Source of the DNA: Roseomonas haemaphysalidis
GTDB taxonomy: Bacteria; Pseudomonadota; Alphaproteobacteria; Acetobacterales; Acetobacteraceae
Direction: 5' to 3'
Length of the DNA stretch: 64,000 nucleotides
Assembly: GCF_017355405.1 (NCBI RefSeq)
Contig: NZ_CP061177.1
Coordinates: 1-64,000, forward strand
The translations under genes and the position numbers were made by a program. The notes beneath the pieces were generated by a model. The model had not been told where the DNA came from and did not search any database. It saw only the letters and a list, made by a program, of their open reading frames with translations. Position 1 is the first letter of the stretch, and the number at the start of each line of letters is the position of its first letter. This document shows positions 8,087-17,486 of this stretch, piece after piece.

Positions 8087-9949
8087 ATGCCCTTGCCGTT
8101 CGAGACCCTCGTCGATCCCGTCGCCCCCGTCGGGCAGCCGGCCAGCCGCCGGCTGGGCGTTCCGGTGCCGGCGCAGCCGCCGCCCGCCAGCCTGCCCGGC
8201 TTCTACTGGTACTTCATCCGCCAGGCGCGGCTGCTGTTCCTGCTGCTCTTTGTCATCGGGCTGGTGGTGGCGCTGCTGGACGCGCTGATCCCGGTGTTCA
8301 TCGGCCGCGTCGTCGGCCTGCTGCAGCAATACGCCCCCGGCACGCTGTTCACCGAGGCCGGCGGCGCGCTGGCCACCATGGCCTTCGTGCTGCTGGTGTG
8401 CCGCCCGCTGGCGATCCTGACGCAGAACGTGGTGGGCCAGCAGGCCATCAACGCCACCGTCACCAGCATGATCCGCTGGCAAAGCCACTACCATGTGGTG
8501 CGCCAGGGCTGGGCCTTCTTCCAGGAGGACTTCGCGGGGCGCATCGCCAACCGCGTCATGCAGGCAGGCCCTGCGCTGCGCGAAAGCGTGGTGCAGTCGG
8601 TCAACGCCGTCTGGTACATCCTGGTCTATGGCTCGGGCGCCGTGCTGTTCCTGGCCAGCGCCGACCTGTGGCTGGCCCTGCCCATCCTCGGCTGGTTCGC
8701 CGTCTACGGCCTGCTGCTGCGCTTCATCGTGCCCCGGCTGCGCGACCGGTCGCGCGCCGCGTCCGAGGCGCGCTCGCTGCTCACCGGCCGCATCGTCGAC
8801 AGCTACACCAACATCCTCACCCTCAAGCTCTTTGCCCGCGCCGAGCAGGAAGACCAGTTCGTGCGGGAAGGCATCCTCGGCCTCACTGCCGCCTTTCAGC
8901 GCCAGATGCGGATGATCACGCTGAACGGCCTGCTGCTGTCCTGCCTGAACGCCATCATGCTCACCGGCATGGCGGCGCTGTCGCTCTCGCTGTGGAACCA
9001 GGGGCGCATCCCGCTGGCCACCGTCGCCGCGGCGCTGCCCATGGCCTGGCAGATCGCCAACATCTCCGGCTGGGTGGCCTTCAACGTCGCCGCCATCTTC
9101 GAGAACATCGGCGTGGTGCAGGAAGCCACCGGCTCCATCGCCGTGCCCCCCACCGCCCCGGACCCGGAGGGCGCGGCGGTGCTGGCCGTCCCGCGCGGAG
9201 AAATCCGCTTCGAGCATGTCCGCTTCGGCTACGGCTCCGCGCGCGGCGTGCTCAACGACTTCGACCTGCGCATCGCACCGGGCGAGCGCGTCGGCCTGGT
9301 CGGGCATTCCGGCGCCGGCAAGACCACGGCGGTCAACCTGCTGCTGCGCTTCTTCCACCCCGAGCAGGGGCGCATCCTGATCGATGGCCAGGATATCGCG
9401 GCCGTGACGCAGGAAAGCCTGCGCGCCGCCATCGGCATGGTGACGCAGGACACCGCCCTCTTGCACCGCTCCATCCGCGACAACATCCGCTACGGCCGCC
9501 AGGACGCCACCGCCGCGGAAATCGCGGACGCAGCGCGCGATGCCGAGGCCGAAAGCTTCATCCACGACCTGTCCGACTGGCGCGGCCGCACCGGCTACGA
9601 CGCCCATGTGGGCGAGCGCGGCGTGAAGCTCTCCGGCGGCCAGCGCCAGCGCGTCGCCATCGCCCGCGTGCTGCTGAAGAACGCCCCCATCCTGGTGCTG
9701 GACGAAGCCACCTCCGCCCTCGACTCGGAAGTCGAAGCCGCCATCCAGCAATCGCTCGACCGGCTGATGGCGGGCAAGACCGTGATCGCCATCGCCCACC
9801 GGCTGTCGACCCTGGCCACCATGGACCGCGTTGTGGTGCTGGAACACGGGCGCATCGTGGAACAAGGGACCCACGCGGAACTGCTGGAACACGACGGGCC
9901 CTATGCGCGGCTTTGGGCGCGGCAGTCGGGCGGGTTTATCGGGGTTTAA
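8087..9949 (+). CDS. ABC exporter half-transporter (fused permease-ATPase)
   Basis: A 620-residue type IV (ABCB/MsbA-like) exporter that works as a dimer in the inner membrane. Six membrane helices occupy roughly residues 40-330. The ATPase follows, with Walker A GHSGAGKTT near 406, a Q-loop in GMVTQDTALLHRS, signature LSGGQRQRVAIARVLL near 515, Walker B ILVLDEATSALD and the H-loop AIAHRLST. Lipid, drug or peptide export is possible; the sequence does not show the substrate. It is monocistronic, with an F1 repeat starting 7 bases after its stop. Confidence 0.92.
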   Translation: MPLPFETLVDPVAPVGQPASRRLGVPVPAQPPPASLPGFYWYFIRQARLLFLLLFVIGLVVALLDALIPVFIGRVVGLLQQYAPGTLFTEAGGALATMAFVLLVCRPLAILTQNVVGQQAINATVTSMIRWQSHYHVVRQGWAFFQEDFAGRIANRVMQAGPALRESVVQSVNAVWYILVYGSGAVLFLASADLWLALPILGWFAVYGLLLRFIVPRLRDRSRAASEARSLLTGRIVDSYTNILTLKLFARAEQEDQFVREGILGLTAAFQRQMRMITLNGLLLSCLNAIMLTGMAALSLSLWNQGRIPLATVAAALPMAWQIANISGWVAFNVAAIFENIGVVQEATGSIAVPPTAPDPEGAAVLAVPRGEIRFEHVRFGYGSARGVLNDFDLRIAPGERVGLVGHSGAGKTTAVNLLLRFFHPEQGRILIDGQDIAAVTQESLRAAIGMVTQDTALLHRSIRDNIRYGRQDATAAEIADAARDAEAESFIHDLSDWRGRTGYDAHVGERGVKLSGGQRQRVAIARVLLKNAPILVLDEATSALDSEVEAAIQQSLDRLMAGKTVIAIAHRLSTLATMDRVVVLEHGRIVEQGTHAELLEHDGPYARLWARQSGGFIGV

Positions 9950-9955
9950 GCAAGC

Positions 9956-10131
9956 AAGGCCGGGGAAAGAATTCCCCGGGCCCCTTCTTTTGTTTTTATC
10001 CGGAAGCAGGCCGTGCCTTCGGAACCCGCAGTCGCCGGAGGTCATAGACCTCCAGCGCACTCCGCCCGCCCCCCGTGCTGCAAACAGACAGAAAAAAGAT
10101 GGGGGCCTGGGGGAATTCTTTCCCCCAGCCT
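9956..10131. repeat. F1 intergenic repeat, paired (copy b, most typical)
   Basis: The left box (9956-9993) has GGGGAAAGAATTCCCC at 9962-9977. The right box (10094-10131) has GGGGGAATTCTTTCCCCC around 10109-10126. The reverse complement of the right box, including its flanking AAAAAAGAT, aligns with the left box and its CTTCTTTTG flank, so the whole unit is a large interrupted inverted repeat. It lies between two convergent genes and touches both: 7 bases from the exporter stop, and ending one base before the minus-strand stop at 10132. Confidence 0.85.
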
Positions 10132-10473
10132 TTACTTCCCGAACAGCGCGAGCAGCGGCACCAGTGCCGCGATCGCCACCGGGATCGACCAGTACTGCAT
10201 CGGGATCCAGAACAGCTTGTGCCGCCGATAGAGCAGCACGCGCTCGTTGGTGCGCGGGTCCAGCAGTTCGCGCGGGGGTGCGCTGTTCAGGCGCCGGCCG
10301 ATGAACCAATTGGCCGCCGCCGCCGCCATGCCGCCCGCGAAGAACGCCAGGAAGGCCAGGTCCGGCCGCCCGGCGGCGGTCAGCGCCGCCTGCAGCAGGC
10401 CGCCCACCACCACGGAGGTCACGAGCACGATGGGCACCACCAGGATGCCCCATCCCGACCAGATCAGAAACAT
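10132..10473 (-). CDS. Small membrane protein of unknown function
   Basis: A 113-residue protein with three predicted membrane segments (about 8-32, 38-56 and 94-111) and a basic, soluble middle portion (RRLNSAPPRELLDPRTNERVLLYRRHKLFW). I do not recognise a named family. The loop pattern resembles small bacterial proteins of unknown function that pair two helices with a terminal anchor. Codon use is normal. Much longer reading frames on the same strand extend into the next gene and are shadows; ATG 10473 gives a plausible N-terminal helix. Confidence 0.7.
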   Translation of the reverse strand: MFLIWSGWGILVVPIVLVTSVVVGGLLQAALTAAGRPDLAFLAFFAGGMAAAAANWFIGRRLNSAPPRELLDPRTNERVLLYRRHKLFWIPMQYWSIPVAIAALVPLLALFGK

Positions 10474-10596
10474 GCCGCGGCAATCCTTGATGACCGGCGC
10501 AGTGTGGCCGGGCCGCCGCGGGCTGTCGATGCCCCGCCGGGTTGACCCGCGTGCCGCCACGCCCGAACCTTGCCGCCCCCGCTGAGGATCGCCCGC

Positions 10597-11568
10597 ATGA
10601 GCCAGACCCACACGCTGCACGCCAGCCCAGAGACGGTGCGCTTCGGCGCCTTCGACGCCTCCTTCCCGCCGGTGCTGACGGTGCGGTCGGGCGACGTGGT
10701 GGAGATGCAGTGCGTGTCCGGCCCGGCGGAGATCATGCCCCCCGCCGGCTCCGGCATGGCGGTGCCGCCGGCGCTGGCCGCGATCCACGCCGCCGGCATC
10801 CCGCGCCTTGGCCCGCACCTGGTCACCGGCCCCGTGGCCATCAGCGGCGCCGAGCCGGGCGACGCGCTGGAAGTGGCGGTGGAAGCCATCGAGCTGGGCG
10901 CCGACTGGGGCTACAACCATTTCCGCCCGCTGGTCGGCACCTTGCCGGAAGACTTTCCGTATCGCCGGCTGCTGCACATCCCGGTGGACCGCGCCGCCAA
11001 CACCTGCCGCCTGCCCTTCGGGCCGCGGGGGCATCTGGACCTGCCGCTGTCGCCGTTCTTCGGCGTGATGGGCGTGGCGCCGCCCATGGAATGGGGGCAG
11101 ATCTCCACCAAGGAGCCGCGCGCGCATGGCGGCAACCTGGACAACAAGGAGCTGGTGGCCGGCACCACGCTGTTTCTGCCGGTGCACGCGCCGGGCGCGC
11201 TGTTCTCGGCCGGCGACGGCCACGGCGTGCAGGGCGACGGCGAGGTCTGCGTCACGGCGCTGGAGATGTGCCTGACCGGGCGCTTCCGCTTCACGCTGCA
11301 CAAGGGCGGCGGCGCCAAGGCGCCGAAGCTGCGCTTTCCGCGTGCCGAAACGCCGACGCACTATATCTCCATGGGAATCCACGAGGATCTCGACCTCGCC
11401 ATGAAGCAGGCGCTGCGCGAGATGATCGCCTTTATCGTCGAGCGCGCGGGCGTGTCCGCCGCGGATGCCTACCAGTTCTGCTCCATGGCCGTGGATTTCC
11501 GTGTGACGCAGACCGTGAACGGCGAGAAGGGCGTGCACGGCATGCTGCGCAAGGGCCTGATGTTCTGA
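10597..11568 (+). CDS. Acetamidase/formamidase family protein
   Basis: A 323-residue member of the FmdA/AmdA family, which hydrolyses formamide, acetamide or related short amides to ammonia and the acid. Characteristic blocks are the GPVAISGAEPGDALEV strand, FGVMGVAPP, HGGNLDNKELVAGTTLFLPVHAPGALFSAGDGH (metal/active-site region, His and Asp residues) and the C-terminal DAYQFCSMAVDFRVTQ. TGAGGA precedes ATG 10597. It is a single-gene unit; the real substrate may be a different amide. Confidence 0.88.
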   Translation: MSQTHTLHASPETVRFGAFDASFPPVLTVRSGDVVEMQCVSGPAEIMPPAGSGMAVPPALAAIHAAGIPRLGPHLVTGPVAISGAEPGDALEVAVEAIELGADWGYNHFRPLVGTLPEDFPYRRLLHIPVDRAANTCRLPFGPRGHLDLPLSPFFGVMGVAPPMEWGQISTKEPRAHGGNLDNKELVAGTTLFLPVHAPGALFSAGDGHGVQGDGEVCVTALEMCLTGRFRFTLHKGGGAKAPKLRFPRAETPTHYISMGIHEDLDLAMKQALREMIAFIVERAGVSAADAYQFCSMAVDFRVTQTVNGEKGVHGMLRKGLMF

Positions 11569-11583
11569 CCCGCCGCGCCGGGG

Positions 11584-11612
11584 TTATCCCCCGGCATGAG
11601 TGGTTTTCCACA
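11584..11612. promoter_or_regulatory. Two DnaA-box-like sites upstream of gcrA
   Basis: TTATCCCCC (11584-11592, 7 of 9 matches to TTATCCACA) and TTTTCCACA (11604-11612, 8 of 9) lie 91-119 bases before gcrA. In Caulobacter DnaA is known to activate gcrA, so these may be functional boxes. Binding is inferred from sequence only. Confidence 0.5.
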
Positions 11613-11665
11613 GCTTTCAGCAATCGCGGGTTGCAGCGCATCTTGTGTTCGGCCCGCGGCTGCAA

Positions 11666-11681
11666 CTACCGTATTTGGTAG
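11666..11681. promoter_or_regulatory. Small inverted repeat near gcrA promoter
   Basis: CTACC and GGTAG flank GTATTT, 21 bases before the gcrA start. It is one of the few A/T-rich spots in the leader and could be part of a promoter or a short operator. No protein can be named. Confidence 0.3.
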
Positions 11682-11702
11682 AAGCGACAGCGGGAGCGGG
11701 CC

Positions 11703-12302
11703 ATGGACTGGACACCGGAGGCGATCGAGGCCCTGCGGGGCTACTGGGCCGAGGGCCATTCCACGGCGGAGATCGGCCGCCGCATGGGCATCTCCAAGAA
11801 CGCCGTGGTGGGCAAGGCCCACCGCCTGGTGCTGCCGCCCCGCCCCAGCCCGATCCGCCGCGAGCCCGCGTCCGGCACCGCGCCGGCCGCCGCCGCCGTG
11901 GCCCCGGTGGCGCAGCCCGCGCCGCAACCGGCATCGCCCGCCACCGCCACCCCGCCGGCCCCGCGCCCGCAGCCTGCCCCGGCGCCGCAGCCCGTGGCCG
12001 CGCAGCCGCCGCCCGCCCCGCGCCCGGCACCGGCCCCCGTGGCGCCCCGCCCGGCGCCGCCACCGGTGGCCGCCGCCCCCGCCCGCAAGCCCGCGCCGCC
12101 GCCGCCCGCGCGCGCCATGCCCGCCGTGGTGCGCCCGTTTCCGCGCAGCACCAGCCGGTCCTGCTGCTGGCCGATCGGCGAGCCGGGCACGCCGGGCTTT
12201 CGCTTCTGCACGGCGGAAGCCATGGGCACCAAGCCGTATTGCGCCGAGCACGCCGCCATCGCCTACGTGAAGGTGCGCGACCGGCGCGAGGACGCGGCCT
12301 GA
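11703..12302 (+). CDS. gcrA: Cell-cycle regulator GcrA
   Basis: A 199-residue sigma-70-associated regulator that, in Caulobacter, activates promoters carrying CcrM-methylated GANTC sites during S phase. The N-terminal helix-turn-helix is WTPEAIEALRGYW ... STAEIGRRMGISKNAVVGKAHRL (3-40). A long Pro/Ala-rich linker follows (about 50-140), longer than in Caulobacter. The conserved C-terminal sigma-binding domain has CCWPIGEPGTPGFRFC ... KPYCAEH with paired cysteines. The gene supports an alphaproteobacterial source. Confidence 0.95.
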   Translation: MDWTPEAIEALRGYWAEGHSTAEIGRRMGISKNAVVGKAHRLVLPPRPSPIRREPASGTAPAAAAVAPVAQPAPQPASPATATPPAPRPQPAPAPQPVAAQPPPAPRPAPAPVAPRPAPPPVAAAPARKPAPPPPARAMPAVVRPFPRSTSRSCCWPIGEPGTPGFRFCTAEAMGTKPYCAEHAAIAYVKVRDRREDAA

Positions 12303-12306
12303 ACCT

Positions 12307-12323
12307 TTCAGGATTTTCCTGAA
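12307..12323. terminator. Hairpin after gcrA
   Basis: TTCAGGA and TCCTGAA form a perfect 7-bp stem with a TTT loop, 4 bases after the gcrA stop. No T-tract follows. It may form part of the 3' end together with the F1 repeat just downstream. Confidence 0.4.
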
Positions 12324-12330
12324 GGCTTCG

Positions 12331-12474
12331 GAACCGGGAAAGAAGGCATTCTTTCCCGCCCCCCCACGTTTCTGGTTTTTGCCTGGAAGCGTTCGCCCGC
12401 TGACAGTGGCCGCACGTCGAAAACAAACAGAAGAAAGATGAGGCCGGGGGGCGTTCATTCCCCCTGGCCTTCCC
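12331..12474. repeat. F1 intergenic repeat, paired (copy c)
   Basis: The left box has perfect arms GGGAAAGAA and TTCTTTCCC around GGCA (12336-12357). The right box (12441-12474), with GGGGGGCGTTCATTCCCCC, ends at the stop codon of the minus-strand phnE gene. It sits between convergent gcrA and phnE. Confidence 0.75.
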
Positions 12475-13320
12475 TCACCCCATCGGCGTTTCGCGAACCC
12501 CGATCAGCCGCCGCCGCACCCGCGCCGAGATGAAGTCGATCACGCCCACCGTCACCACCATCAGGATGATGATGAAGGCGACCTCATCCCAGTGGCGCAC
12601 CTTGATGCGCTCGGCGATCTGCAGCCCGATGCCGCCGGCGCCGACCACGCCCAGGATGGCGGCGGAGCGCGTGTTGCTTTCAAAGAAATACAGTGCCTGC
12701 GCCAGCATGATCGGCAGCACCTGCGGCAGCACGCCGAAGCGCAGCGCCTGCAGCGTGTTGCCGCCGGCGGCGACCACGCCCTCGCTTTGCTTCTTCTCGG
12801 CGTTCTCGATGGCCTCGGCATACAACTTGGCCAGCACGGCGAGGTCGCTGGTGAAGATCGCCAGCACGCCGGCCAGCGGGCCGAGGCCCACCGCGCGCAC
12901 ATAGGCCAGCGCCCAGATCAGCTGGTCCACGCCGCGGATGCCATCGAAGAAGCGGCGCACGGAAAAGCGCAGCAGCGTCACGGTCACCACGTTGCGCGCG
13001 CCCAGAAAGCCCAGCGGCACCGCCACCACGGCCGCCATGACGGTGCCGAGAAAGGCCATCGCCACGCTTTCCGCCATGCCGCGCAGGATATCCATCCACA
13101 GCTCGCCGGGGCTCGGCGGCACCATCAGCTTCAGGATCACGAACAGGCCGGACAGGCCGTTCCACAGCCGCGCGGGGGTGATGTCGAACCACCACAGCAG
13201 CGTGGCCAGCCAGACCACGAAGGCCGCGCCACCCGCCCAGCGCAGCGCGCGGGTGGCGGGGGTGGCGCCGAAGGCGCGCGGCAGGCGCTGCTGCCACAGG
13301 GCGATGTCGGCGTCGGTCAT
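12475..13320 (-). CDS. phnE: Phosphonate ABC transporter permease PhnE (second copy)
   Basis: A 281-residue inner-membrane permease of the PhnE family with about six membrane segments and the EAA-type cytoplasmic loop (AEAIENAEKKQSEGVVAAGGNTLQALRFGVLPQVLP). It pairs with the adjacent PhnE to form the channel for phosphonate uptake. Its start overlaps the upstream phnE stop by one base, so the pair is translationally coupled. Last gene of the phn operon; the stop abuts an F1 box. Confidence 0.9.
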   Translation of the reverse strand: MTDADIALWQQRLPRAFGATPATRALRWAGGAAFVVWLATLLWWFDITPARLWNGLSGLFVILKLMVPPSPGELWMDILRGMAESVAMAFLGTVMAAVVAVPLGFLGARNVVTVTLLRFSVRRFFDGIRGVDQLIWALAYVRAVGLGPLAGVLAIFTSDLAVLAKLYAEAIENAEKKQSEGVVAAGGNTLQALRFGVLPQVLPIMLAQALYFFESNTRSAAILGVVGAGGIGLQIAERIKVRHWDEVAFIIILMVVTVGVIDFISARVRRRLIGVRETPMG

Positions 13321-14213
13321 CAATGGGCCTCCGCGCCGATGACGCGGTGGCGCAGCCGCTCCGACACCATGTCGATGACAAACACCGTCAGGATGATCAG
13401 CACGATGATGGCGCTGATCTCCTCGTAGTAGTTGGACGAGATCACCAGGTTCAGCTCCTGCCCGATGCCGCCGGCCCCCACGAAGCCGATGACGCTGGCG
13501 CCGCGCACGTTGATCTCGAAACGCAGCAGCGCGTAGCTGATGAGATTGGGCGCGACCTGCGGCAGGATGGCGTAGCGGCACGCCTGCACCCAGTTGGCGC
13601 CGGACGCGCGCAGCCCTTCCCAGGCGCGCAGCTCGGTGTTCTCGATCACCTCGGAAAACAGCTTCCCCAGCGCGCCCACGGTGTGAAAGAAGATCGCCAG
13701 GATGCCGGCCAGCGGGCCGATGCCGAAGGCCCACACGAAGATCAGCGCGTAGACGATCTCGGGCACTGTGCGCATCGCCTCCAGCCCGCGGCGCGTCAGC
13801 AGGTTCAGCCCGCGCGTGGGGGCGATGTTGCGCGCGGCGGGAAAGGCTAGCAGCAGCGCCACGACGGCGCCCCCCAGCGTCGCCAGCGCCGCCATCTGCG
13901 AGGTCTGCAACAGCAGCCAGGCCCAGTCGTCCAGCCGGTAGAACCAGAAGGCGATGCTGCCTTCCGTCCCCGGCCCGCTCAGCAGCGCGTCCCAGCGCAG
14001 CGCGGGCACCAGCTTGTGGAAATACTCGCCCACGCGCGGCAGCCCGGCCGCCAGCGTGGAAGGATAGAATTCGCTGACCCGGGCCGCGGCCCAAAGGCAG
14101 ATGGCCAGCAGCGCCAGGCTGACCAGCGTGGCTAGCCGCCGTTGCCGGCGGGCGGCCCGGAAGGCGGCCTCGCCGCGCGCCAGCAGCGCGCTGTCGGCGG
14201 TGGTGGCGCTCAT
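13320..14213 (-). CDS. phnE: Phosphonate ABC transporter permease PhnE (first copy)
   Basis: A 297-residue PhnE permease. The EAA loop reads SEVIENTELRAWEGLRASGANWVQACRYAILPQVAP, with membrane helices on both sides. It carries a longer N-terminal soluble/anchor region (FYPSTLAAGLPRVGEYFHKLVPALRWDALL) than its partner. Two non-identical PhnE subunits next to PhnC and PhnD are common where the permease is a heterodimer. It starts 17 bases after the second phnD. Confidence 0.9.
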   Translation of the reverse strand: MSATTADSALLARGEAAFRAARRQRRLATLVSLALLAICLWAAARVSEFYPSTLAAGLPRVGEYFHKLVPALRWDALLSGPGTEGSIAFWFYRLDDWAWLLLQTSQMAALATLGGAVVALLLAFPAARNIAPTRGLNLLTRRGLEAMRTVPEIVYALIFVWAFGIGPLAGILAIFFHTVGALGKLFSEVIENTELRAWEGLRASGANWVQACRYAILPQVAPNLISYALLRFEINVRGASVIGFVGAGGIGQELNLVISSNYYEEISAIIVLIILTVFVIDMVSERLRHRVIGAEAH

Positions 14214-14230
14214 CGCAACACTCTCATGGG

Positions 14231-15229
14231 CTATTCACGGCGGCGTCGCGCCGCCGCCTCCTCGCGTCGCATCTCGATGAAGATCTCGAAGTCCTGTTGC
14301 CGGCCCTCGCGGTATCCGGTGCCCGGCCCGCGCGTGATCTGCTGGTAGATGTCGGCATGCGCCTTGGGCAGGCCGAGGTAGAACTGCTTCAGGTCCTCCT
14401 TGGCCGCCGCCGGCAGGTCCGCCCGCACCGTGATGGGCCCGGTGACGATCGGCTCGCTGGTCCAGACGATGCGGATGTCGCGCATGTCCAGCATGCCCTT
14501 CTGCACCATCGCGCGCAGGTTGCCGCGGGAAAAGCCTTCCGCCGGGTCGCCGAGCCCGGAGGCCCAGGTCATGCAGGCGTCGTACTGCTTCTGCAGCACC
14601 GCCACCACGCCCTGCTCGTGCCCGCCCGCGAAGCCGGTGCGGCTGAAATAGGTGGCGACATCCACCCCCTGCCGCCGCAGCGCCACGCGCGGCACCAGAT
14701 AGCCGGACGAGGAATTGACGTCCGCCCAGGCGAGCGAGCGCCCCTTCATGCCCGCGAAGTCCATGATGCCGCTGTCGGCGCGCACCACCATCACGGCACG
14801 GTAGTCGATGGAGCCGTCGGCCTCCTCCGGGATCACCAGCGGCTCCACGCCACCATTGGTGTCCATCCAGGCCGCCGCATAAGCAGTGGAGCCGAGCGAG
14901 GCCACCTCCACCTGCCGCGCCCCGAAGGCCTGCACCGCGCCCGCGTAGTCGCTGGCCGGCATCACCCGCACCGGCACGCCAAAGGTCGCCTCCAGCAGGG
15001 CGCGATAGTTCTCGAACCGCACCAGCCGGTCCGCCTCGTTCTCGCCGCCCAGCAGCGCGATGCGGATCTGCGGCACCTCGGCCGCCCAGTCCCGGCGCCC
15101 CGCCTGCGGAAAGGCGACGTCGGCATCCGCCGTCCGCCGCACGCGCGGCGCCTGCGCGCGCGCAACGGCCGGGGCCAGCGCGGCAGCGGCGGCAAGGGAC
15201 AGGAACGGACGGCGGGCGATCAGCGGCAT
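14231..15229 (-). CDS. phnD: Phosphonate-binding protein PhnD (second paralogue)
   Basis: A 332-residue periplasmic binding protein for phosphonate or phosphate-like anions. Signal peptide ARRPFLSLAAAAALAPAVARA; core PQIRIALLGGENEADRLVRFENYRALLE, SLAWADVNSSSGYLVPRVALR (ligand loop with Ser/Thr cluster), GFAGGHEQGVVAVLQKQYDA. By eye it shares more than half its residues with the other PhnD of the operon. I chose ATG 15229; the GTG at 15241 sits on top of the GAGGAA ribosome site and is less likely. It is separated from the first phnD by an F2 repeat. Confidence 0.9.
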   Translation of the reverse strand: MPLIARRPFLSLAAAAALAPAVARAQAPRVRRTADADVAFPQAGRRDWAAEVPQIRIALLGGENEADRLVRFENYRALLEATFGVPVRVMPASDYAGAVQAFGARQVEVASLGSTAYAAAWMDTNGGVEPLVIPEEADGSIDYRAVMVVRADSGIMDFAGMKGRSLAWADVNSSSGYLVPRVALRRQGVDVATYFSRTGFAGGHEQGVVAVLQKQYDACMTWASGLGDPAEGFSRGNLRAMVQKGMLDMRDIRIVWTSEPIVTGPITVRADLPAAAKEDLKQFYLGLPKAHADIYQQITRGPGTGYREGRQQDFEIFIEMRREEAAARRRRE

Positions 15230-15344
15230 GACACTCGGCACTTCCTCAGGCGCGCCCCATGCGCGCGAGGGATCAGGTTAGGCACGCCCCCGGGCCGCAA
15301 CCAGCAGGGGCTGCGGGCGGCTGGGTTGCGCTGGTCGCGACAAG

Positions 15345-15605
15345 GGACAGGCCAGGGGGCGCCGCCCCCTGGACCCCCGCCGGGGTGGTTGAAGCACCCC
15401 GGACCCCGACAGCTGTTTTGTATCCTGCCCCGGGGGTCGGTGACCCCCGGGGACTGCCTGCTCGGCGCGGGTGGCCTTTATTCTTGAAAAAGTCAGCAAG
15501 CGCCGCTGTTCATCCTGAAAGCCCGAAACTGCTTCCAGAAGCCGAGGTCCGGGGTGGCTCGGCCACCCCGGCGGGGCTTCAGGGGCAGCGCCCCTGGCCC
15601 ACCCC
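15345..15605. repeat. F2 intergenic repeat, paired, inside the phn operon
   Basis: It fills most of the 383-bp gap between the two phnD genes. The left arm contains the GGGGGCGCCGCCCCC palindrome (15352-15372) and GGGGTGGTTGAAGCACCCC (15382-15400). The right arm contains GGGGTGGCTCGGCCACCCC (15551-15569) and CAGGGGC/GCCCCTG (15580-15596) in inverse order. Between them lies a separate perfect 11-bp hairpin with arms CCCCGGGGGTC and GACCCCCGGGG (15428-15452). The rest of the gap shows no gene. Confidence 0.8.
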
Positions 15606-15612
15606 CCAGGCC

Positions 15613-16593
15613 TCAGGTCCGCCGGCGGCGCTCGGCGGCTTCCTCGCGGCGCAGCTGCACGATCGGCTCGAACTGCGCGTGGGTGACGCGGGCGTAGCCC
15701 AGCCCGCCGCCGCGCTCGATCGCCTCGTAGATCGCCGGGTGGGCGGAGGGCAGCGCCAGGTGGAAGTCGGTGAAGTCGGTCTTGAACGCCGCCGGCAGGT
15801 CGGTGCGCACCACCAGCGGGCCGTTCAGGATGGGGCGCGACGTCCAGATGATGCGCATGTCGTTCATGTTCAGCATGCCCTTCTCCACCATCGCGCGCAG
15901 GTTGCCGCGGGTGAAGCCCTGGGCCTCGTCGCCCTGGCCCGAGGCCCAGGTGACGGCGGCGTCGTACTGCTTCTGCTGCACCGCCACCACCGCCTGCTCG
16001 TGCCCGCCGGCGAAGCCGGTGCGGGAGAAGAAGCTGTTGATGTCGATGCCGTTGCCGCGCAGCTCGGAGCGCGGCACCAGGTAGCCGGAGGTGGAGTTGG
16101 GGTCGGCCCAGGCCAGGGAATGGCCCTTCATCTGGTCCAGGCTGGCGATGCCGCTGTCCTTGCGGGTGATCATCACCGAGACGTAGGAGATCGAGCCGTC
16201 CTTTTCGCGCGGCACCACCAGCGGCTCCACGCCGCCGTTGGTGTCGAGCCAGGTGCCGGCATAGCCCGAGGCGCCCATGGAGGAGGCCTCGATCTGCTTG
16301 GCCGCGAAGGCCTGCATCACGCCGGAATAATCGGCCGCCGGATACAGGCGGGTGGGCACCTGAAAGGTGTCCTCGATCAGCTTGCGGTAGGCGTCGAAGC
16401 GCCCCAGCCGGTCGCCCTCGTTCTCGCCGCCCAGCAGGCCGAGGCGGATCTGCGGCACCTGCTCGGCCCAGGCGCGCTTGCCGGCGGCGGGCATGGCGGT
16501 CGTGTTCTGGGGAGCGGCGCCCTGGGCGCGCAGGGCGGCGGGCAGCATCAGGGAGCCGGCCGCGAGCGCGGCCAGGGAACGGCGGGTGATCAT
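15613..16593 (-). CDS. phnD: Phosphonate-binding protein PhnD (first paralogue)
   Basis: A 326-residue PhnD. The signal peptide MITRRSLAALAAGSLMLPAA has an RR pair that fits Tat or Sec export. Core blocks are PQIRLGLLGGENEGDRLGRFDAYR, SSMGASGYAGTWLDTNGGVEPLVVP, SLAWADPNSTSGYLVPRSELR and FAGGHEQAVVAVQQKQYDA. It lies 28 bases after phnC. Tandem paralogues suggest a duplication that widened or tuned ligand range (phosphonate, phosphite or 2-aminoethylphosphonate). Confidence 0.92.
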   Translation of the reverse strand: MITRRSLAALAAGSLMLPAALRAQGAAPQNTTAMPAAGKRAWAEQVPQIRLGLLGGENEGDRLGRFDAYRKLIEDTFQVPTRLYPAADYSGVMQAFAAKQIEASSMGASGYAGTWLDTNGGVEPLVVPREKDGSISYVSVMITRKDSGIASLDQMKGHSLAWADPNSTSGYLVPRSELRGNGIDINSFFSRTGFAGGHEQAVVAVQQKQYDAAVTWASGQGDEAQGFTRGNLRAMVEKGMLNMNDMRIIWTSRPILNGPLVVRTDLPAAFKTDFTDFHLALPSAHPAIYEAIERGGGLGYARVTHAQFEPIVQLRREEAAERRRRT

Positions 16594-16621
16594 GGGGTCT
16601 GTCTCCAGCGAAAGCGTGGGT

Positions 16622-17446
<825 letters not shown>

Positions 17447-17470
17447 CGACCGCCCTTCGTGTTGGCCCGG

Positions 17471-17476
17471 CATATA
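17471..17476 (-). promoter_or_regulatory. -10 element of the phn promoter
   Basis: TATATG on the minus strand lies exactly 10 bases downstream of the last Pho-box repeat. This is the spacing seen at PhoB-activated promoters, where the Pho box replaces the -35. The predicted start of transcription is about 18-20 bases before the phnC ATG. Confidence 0.65.
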
Positions 17477-17486
17477 GAGGCCCCCC

